Assembly: GCF_012641465.1 (NCBI RefSeq) | Contig: NZ_JABAIK010000001.1 | Coordinates: forward strand, 397,005 to 461,004 | Origin: Vibrio agarilyticus | Lineage (GTDB): Bacteria > Pseudomonadota > Gammaproteobacteria > Enterobacterales > Vibrionaceae | Length of the DNA stretch: 64,000 nt | Reading direction: 5' to 3' | In this document: positions 59,854 to 64,000 of the stretch, piece after piece | Layout of the letters: each line of letters opens with the position of its first letter | Position numbering within the stretch: position 1 is the stretch's first letter | Made by a program: the position numbers and the translations under genes | Notes under the pieces: generated by a model | Told to the model about the DNA's origin: nothing | Seen by the model: only the letters and a program-made list of their open reading frames with translations | The model's database searches: none

Positions 59854-60725
59854 TGATTACCAGCCACTGGCCATCACCTGCAAAACTGAATCTTTTTCTA
59901 TACGTGAACGGCCGCTTACCTAATGGCTACCATGAGCTGCAAACTCTGTTTCAATTTATTGACCGCTGCGACACATTGAGCATCACGCCTAATCACAGTG
60001 GGGAGATCACCCTGGCCAACCCTTTACCAGGTGTTGCCAACCAAGACAACTTAATCTGGAAAGCGGCGCGCGCGCTGCAAATCAAAGCGCAGCAAGACTC
60101 TTCGCAGCGCTCGCTTGGCGCTCATATCGAGATCGCAAAAATCTTGCCCATGGGGGGAGGTATCGGTGGTGGCTCGTCCAACGCCGCAACCACGTTAGTG
60201 GCACTTAATGAGCTTTGGCAGCTCAACTATGATTTCGATACGTTAGCGGAGATAGGCCTGCATCTTGGCGCCGATGTGCCGATATTTGTTCGCGGACACG
60301 CTGCGTTCGCAGAAGGTGTTGGCGAGAAAATCGTCCCTGTTGATATTCCAGAACGCTGGTTTGTTGTTGTTCGGCCGAAGGTGAGCATTGCGACGGCTGA
60401 AATTTTTCAGCACCCAGACTTAACTCGTAACACCCCTAAGCAACCGATGGCACAATTAATTAAAGGAACTTACGGAAACGATTGCGAAAAAATTGTTCGT
60501 TTGCTCTATCCGGAGGTTGATAAGCAACTTTCATGGCTGCTACAATATGCGCCGTCAAGATTGACAGGGACAGGATCGTGCGTATATGCCGAGTTTTCGA
60601 GCAAATCGCAAGCAGAGACTGTTCTTGCCCAACTCTCTGACAGTGTCTCTGCGTTCGTCGCTCAAGGTCGAAATGTTTCGCCACTGATTGAGGCACTGGC
60701 TGACTACCGCTCAGCAAAATACTGA
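59850..60725 (+). CDS. ispE: 4-diphosphocytidyl-2-C-methyl-D-erythritol kinase
   Basis: GHMP kinase of the MEP isoprenoid pathway, 291 aa. [12 protein letters not shown] near the N-terminus, the ATP-binding [18 protein letters not shown] (about residues 97-114) and GSCVYAEF are conserved. The ATG at 59850 overlaps the lolB stop; a start five codons upstream is also in frame. Confidence 0.96.
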   Translation: MMITSHWPSPAKLNLFLYVNGRLPNGYHELQTLFQFIDRCDTLSITPNHSGEITLANPLPGVANQDNLIWKAARALQIKAQQDSSQRSLGAHIEIAKILPMGGGIGGGSSNAATTLVALNELWQLNYDFDTLAEIGLHLGADVPIFVRGHAAFAEGVGEKIVPVDIPERWFVVVRPKVSIATAEIFQHPDLTRNTPKQPMAQLIKGTYGNDCEKIVRLLYPEVDKQLSWLLQYAPSRLTGTGSCVYAEFSSKSQAETVLAQLSDSVSAFVAQGRNVSPLIEALADYRSAKY

Positions 60726-60763
60726 CCTACTTAAAAACTGGATGCAACCCTGAGGTTTCCACC

Positions 60764-61708
60764 GTGCCTGATATGAAGCTATTTGCTGGTAACGCAACAC
60801 CTGAACTAGCCCAACGTATTGCTGATCGCCTTTACATCTCTCTTGGTGATGCTACTGTTTCTCGCTTTTCCGATGGCGAAGTTGCAGTACAAATCAATGA
60901 GAATGTTCGTGGTAGCGATGTTTTCATCATTCAATCGACTTGTGCTCCAACCAACGACAACTTGATGGAGCTGGTTGTAATGATTGACGCAATGCGCCGC
61001 GCTTCAGCAGGCCGTATTACTGCCGTTATTCCTTATTTCGGCTACGCGCGTCAAGACCGTCGCGTTCGCTCTGCTCGTGTGCCAATCACCGCAAAAGTGG
61101 TTGCTGATTTCCTTTCTAACGTTGGCGTTGACCGCGTATTGACCATCGATCTTCACGCTGAGCAGATCCAAGGCTTCTTTGATGTGCCTGTAGACAACAT
61201 CTTCGGTACGCCTGTTCTCCTTGAAGATATGAAAGAACGCGGCCTGGAAGATCCAGTCGTAGTGTCTCCTGATCTTGGTGGTGTTGTACGTGCTCGTGCA
61301 ACGGCTAAAGCACTAGGTGATATTGACATTGCTATCGTAGATAAACGCCGTCCACGTGCTAACGTTTCTGAAGTGATGAACCTTATCGGTGATGTTGAAG
61401 GCCGTGACTGTGTTATCGTCGACGATATGATTGATACTGGTGGCACGTTGTGCAAAGCCGCAGAAGCTCTAAAAGAACGTGGTGCAAAACGTGTATTTGC
61501 TTACGCGACTCACGCGGTATTTTCTGGCGACGCTGCGAAAAACATCAAAAACTCTGTGCTTGACCAAGTGATTGTCACTGACTCGATCACGCTTTCTAAA
61601 GAGATGGCGGCAACAGGCAAAGTGACTCAATTGACTCTATCCAGCATGCTGGCTGAAGCCATTCGTCGCATTAGCAACGAAGAGTCAATTTCTGCGATGT
61701 TTAACTGA
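60764..61708 (+). CDS. prs: Ribose-phosphate pyrophosphokinase
   Basis: Makes PRPP from ribose-5-phosphate and ATP for nucleotide, histidine and tryptophan synthesis, 314 aa. GTG start (CCGTGCCTGATATGAAG), as in other gammaproteobacteria. The ribose-phosphate loop [12 protein letters not shown] and the PRPP signature around [11 protein letters not shown] are intact. It lies 38 nt after ispE. A terminator follows. Confidence 0.97.
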   Translation: MPDMKLFAGNATPELAQRIADRLYISLGDATVSRFSDGEVAVQINENVRGSDVFIIQSTCAPTNDNLMELVVMIDAMRRASAGRITAVIPYFGYARQDRRVRSARVPITAKVVADFLSNVGVDRVLTIDLHAEQIQGFFDVPVDNIFGTPVLLEDMKERGLEDPVVVSPDLGGVVRARATAKALGDIDIAIVDKRRPRANVSEVMNLIGDVEGRDCVIVDDMIDTGGTLCKAAEALKERGAKRVFAYATHAVFSGDAAKNIKNSVLDQVIVTDSITLSKEMAATGKVTQLTLSSMLAEAIRRISNEESISAMFN

Positions 61709-61750
61709 TAGGCACCTTCGCTTAACATCAGTTACACAGCCTAAAAATTT

Positions 61751-61780
61751 AAAAAGCATCTCAATCTGAGGTGCTTTTTT
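61751..61780 (+). terminator. Intrinsic terminator after prs
   Basis: Stem AAAAGCATCTCA / TGAGGTGCTTTTTT with a short loop, 42 nt after the prs stop. Canonical. Confidence 0.88.
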
Positions 61781-61859
61781 ATTTACATTGCTATAGCCGA
61801 GCGACGCTTTTTGTGTGCTATCATACGGCGCTTTTGCAATTCACTAAGAGAATAATACC

Positions 61860-62450
61860 GTGACGCCGCAGATCAAATTGTTGGTTGGCCTTGCTAATCC
61901 GGGGCCTGAATACGCGAAAACTCGCCATAATGCGGGAGCGTGGGTCGTAGAAGAACTCGCTCGTGTTCATAGCGTCACGCTAAAAAATGAACCAAAATTT
62001 TTTGGTTTCACCGGACGTATTACGCTCAACGGGCAAGATCTTCGCTTATTGATCCCGACCACTTTTATGAATTTGTCCGGCAAATCAATCGCCGCCGTGG
62101 CTAAGTTCTACCAAATAAAACCGGAAGAGATCATGGTAGCGCATGATGAACTCGACTTACCTCCGGGTATTGCAAAATTCAAATTGGGTGGCGGTCATGG
62201 TGGTCATAATGGCCTTCGTGACACCATCAGCAAACTGGGCAATTGCAAAGAATTTTATCGCTTACGGATTGGCATTGGCCATCCTGGGCACAAAGACAAG
62301 GTTGCCGGTTATGTGCTGGGTAAAGCCCCAACAAAAGAGCAAGAATTGCTTGATGCGGCCGCCGATGAGTCGGTACGCTGCCTAGATATCTTGCTGAAAG
62401 ATGGCTTAGCAAAAGCACAAAATCGACTTCACACGTTCAAAGCGGAATAA
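61860..62450 (+). CDS. pth: Peptidyl-tRNA hydrolase
   Basis: Recycles peptidyl-tRNA released from ribosomes, 196 aa. Starts with GTG at 61860 (AAGAGAA upstream). [19 protein letters not shown] holds the catalytic His; [10 protein letters not shown] and [12 protein letters not shown] are conserved. ychF follows after 10 nt, the usual pair. Confidence 0.97.
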   Translation: MTPQIKLLVGLANPGPEYAKTRHNAGAWVVEELARVHSVTLKNEPKFFGFTGRITLNGQDLRLLIPTTFMNLSGKSIAAVAKFYQIKPEEIMVAHDELDLPPGIAKFKLGGGHGGHNGLRDTISKLGNCKEFYRLRIGIGHPGHKDKVAGYVLGKAPTKEQELLDAAADESVRCLDILLKDGLAKAQNRLHTFKAE

Positions 62451-62460
62451 GGTTACTATC

Positions 62461-63552
62461 ATGGGTTTTAAATGTGGCATCGTGGGTTTACCAAACGTGG
62501 GTAAATCGACTCTGTTTAACGCACTGACGAAAGCGGGTATTGAAGCGGCAAACTTCCCGTTCTGTACCATCGAACCAAACACAGGTGTGGTACCTGTGCC
62601 GGATCTGCGTTTGGACGCACTGGCTAAAATTGTGAATCCGCAACGCGTTCTACCAACCACCATGGAATTTGTTGATATCGCAGGTCTTGTGGCAGGCGCG
62701 TCACGTGGTGAAGGCCTTGGCAATAAATTCTTGGCTAACATTCGTGAAACCGATGCTATCGGTCACGTTGTGCGCTGCTTTGAAAACGACAACATCATCC
62801 ATGTCGCAGGTAAAGTTTCGCCAATTGAAGACATTGAAGTGATCAACCTCGAACTGGCACTGGCTGATCTTGATTCGTGTGAACGCGCTATTCAGCGTAA
62901 CGCGAAAAAAGCCAAAGGTGGCGACAAAGATGCCAAGTTCGAACTAATCGTACTTGAAAAACTGCTACCCGTTTTGACTGAAGGTGGTTCTGCGCGCACG
63001 GTTGATCTATCAAAAGAAGAATTGGCGGCAGTAGGCTACCTAAACTTTTTAACCCTAAAACCAACCATGTACATCGCTAACGTCAACGAAGACGGTTTTG
63101 AGAATAACCCTTATCTTGATGCGGTACGTGAGTTTGCGGCAAAAGAGAATAACGTTGTGGTTCCAGTGTGCGCGGCTATCGAGTCTGAAATGGCAGAGCT
63201 TGAAGACGACGAACGCGAAGAGTTCTTGGCGGATCTTGGCATTGAAGAGCCAGGACTAAACCGCGTGATTCGTGCCGGTTACGAACTGTTAAATCTGCAC
63301 ACTTATTTCACCGCAGGTGTCAAAGAAGTACGCGCATGGACTATTCCTATCGGTGCCACCGCGCCAAAAGCGGCGGGTAAGATCCACACTGACTTTGAAA
63401 AAGGCTTCATTCGTGCAGAAGTGGTCGGTTACGACGACTTCATTCAGTACAACGGTGAAAATGGCGCCAAAGAAGCGGGTAAATGGCGTCTTGAAGGCAA
63501 AGAGTACATCGTAAAAGATGGCGATGTGGTTCATTTCCGTTTTAACGTGTAA
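62461..63552 (+). CDS. ychF: Ribosome-associated ATPase YchF (Obg family)
   Basis: A P-loop NTPase that prefers ATP and binds ribosomes, linked to oxidative-stress responses, 363 aa. P-loop GLPNVGKST at residues 8-16, switch [12 protein letters not shown] and the C-terminal TGS-like domain (about 278-363). The G4 motif is NVNE, which explains ATP preference in this family. Confidence 0.97.
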   Translation: MGFKCGIVGLPNVGKSTLFNALTKAGIEAANFPFCTIEPNTGVVPVPDLRLDALAKIVNPQRVLPTTMEFVDIAGLVAGASRGEGLGNKFLANIRETDAIGHVVRCFENDNIIHVAGKVSPIEDIEVINLELALADLDSCERAIQRNAKKAKGGDKDAKFELIVLEKLLPVLTEGGSARTVDLSKEELAAVGYLNFLTLKPTMYIANVNEDGFENNPYLDAVREFAAKENNVVVPVCAAIESEMAELEDDEREEFLADLGIEEPGLNRVIRAGYELLNLHTYFTAGVKEVRAWTIPIGATAPKAAGKIHTDFEKGFIRAEVVGYDDFIQYNGENGAKEAGKWRLEGKEYIVKDGDVVHFRFNV

Positions 63553-63594
63553 TAGGCACAGCCTCATCTAACGCACACCGAAAATTCGGTTTCT

Positions 63595-63624
63595 AAAAGC
63601 CAGCAGCCTGCTGGCTTTTTTTAT
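63595..63624 (+). terminator. Intrinsic terminator after ychF
   Basis: Stem AAAAGCCAGCAG / CTGCTGGCTTTTTT with a short loop, about 45 nt after ychF. Canonical. Confidence 0.9.
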
Positions 63625-63824
63625 ACACCGGATATGATAAATGTCGGTGTAAAAAGCAACCAATGCACTCCAACACTTATTCCCTCTTGATTAACAACGA
63701 AATCGCTCCCACTAAAGTGACGATAAAATTCGACTTTTTCGCTCAGTTTTGGATGACAAATACGCCTTTTTGTGCAAAAAGACATCGAACAATTGATTTG
63801 TCAGATTTTTTCAATAAAAAACTG

Positions 63825-63853
63825 TTGACGCTGTTCTCTCATATCCGCATAAT
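63825..63853 (+). promoter_or_regulatory. Promoter of tRNA-Met
   Basis: TTGACG, 17 nt, CATAAT, followed by the GC-rich discriminator TCGCCCCG. It lies about 80 nt upstream of the tRNA and is a strong stable-RNA type promoter. Confidence 0.78.
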
Positions 63854-63933
63854 TCGCCCCGTTCCCGCGAAGTCATCAGCCTTTTACGGAGCAGCGTTTT
63901 GAAAGATTAGCTTTCAGATTAACGCACCATTAT

Positions 63934-64000
63934 GGCTACGTAGCTCAGTTGGTTAGAGCACATCACTCATAATGATGGGGTCACAGGTTCGAATCCCGTC
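63934..64000 (+). tRNA. tRNA-Met (anticodon CAT), cut by window edge
   Basis: The first 67 nt of an elongator tRNA-Met: acceptor GGCTACG, D-arm TAGCTCAGTTGGTTAGAGCA, anticodon loop CTCATAA, and the T-arm GGTTCGAATCC. The 3' acceptor strand lies beyond the window. It matches E. coli metT/metU in the part seen. Confidence 0.95.

Larger units (their letters stand above)
63553..63933. other. Gap before tRNA-Met
   Basis: A 381-nt gap. It holds the ychF terminator (63595-63624) and the tRNA promoter (63825-63853). A 79-codon frame at 63663-63902 overlaps the promoter and shows no family resemblance, so it is not called. Confidence 0.4.

Noticed and set aside
63663-63902. 79-codon frame before tRNA-Met
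   Set aside because: It runs through the strong tRNA promoter and has no coding character.

Overview
The window is chromosomal DNA of a Vibrio, or a very close relative within Vibrionaceae. The signs are the toxR-toxS pair divergent from htpG, the polar-flagellar order flaC-flgLKJIHGFEDCB-cheR-cheV / flgA-flgM-flgN with flgO, flgP and flgT alongside, and the host-factor neighbourhoods (ligA-zipA, cysZ-cysK, ptsHI-crr, prmC-prfA-hemA / lolB-ispE-prs-pth-ychF). I see no insertion sequence, integrase, prophage, CRISPR array or rRNA. The species cannot be fixed from what is visible.

Layout. Positions 1-9500 carry htpG (-), toxRS (+), a TauE-type exporter, a YfcE phosphoesterase (-), two Rossmann-fold genes (a TIGR01777 epimerase and YbbO), CnoX and a small secreted protein. 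Positions 9.5-16 kb hold a DUF2057 protein, a porin, ligA and zipA (all -), then cysZ (+). Positions 16-20.4 kb are the sulfur and sugar block cysK, ptsH, ptsI and crr (+). Positions 20.8-40.3 kb are the polar flagellar cluster. A flagellin, the hook-filament junction, hook, ring and rod genes, and cheR and cheV are on the minus strand. flgA, flgM, flgN and flgT are on the plus strand, and flgO and flgP on the minus. Sigma-54 promoters with intact -24/-12 elements precede flgB, flgF and flgK, and a one-mismatch version precedes flgT. A near-consensus sigma-28 promoter precedes flgM, so the class III/IV flagellar hierarchy can be read from the DNA.

Positions 40.4-49.7 kb hold a two-domain AP2-like protein, gltX (-), copA (+) with a clear CueR-type promoter, a GH20 beta-hexosaminidase lipoprotein (-) and a TraB/GumN-family protein (+). 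Positions 49.7-50.5 kb hold a tRNA-Pro(TGG) gene (-). It is followed downstream by six tandem copies of its own 3' tail, each with its own terminator hairpin, at a 109-bp period. This is the most unusual object in the window and resembles the rtT repeats of the E. coli tyrT operon. Positions 50.9-64 kb hold smrA, rluF, ybaK (-), the minus-strand run hemA-prfA-prmC-sirB2-sirB1-kdsA, the plus-strand run lolB-ispE-prs-pth-ychF, and the start of a tRNA-Met cut by the window edge.

A dispersed ERIC-like repeat of about 138 bp, with TATACCC...GGGTATA ends, occurs as four full-length copies and several degenerate or half copies in intergenic gaps. Starts were moved inward from the longest possible reading frame where a ribosome-binding site or family length supported it. 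All regulatory calls are by eye and untested.
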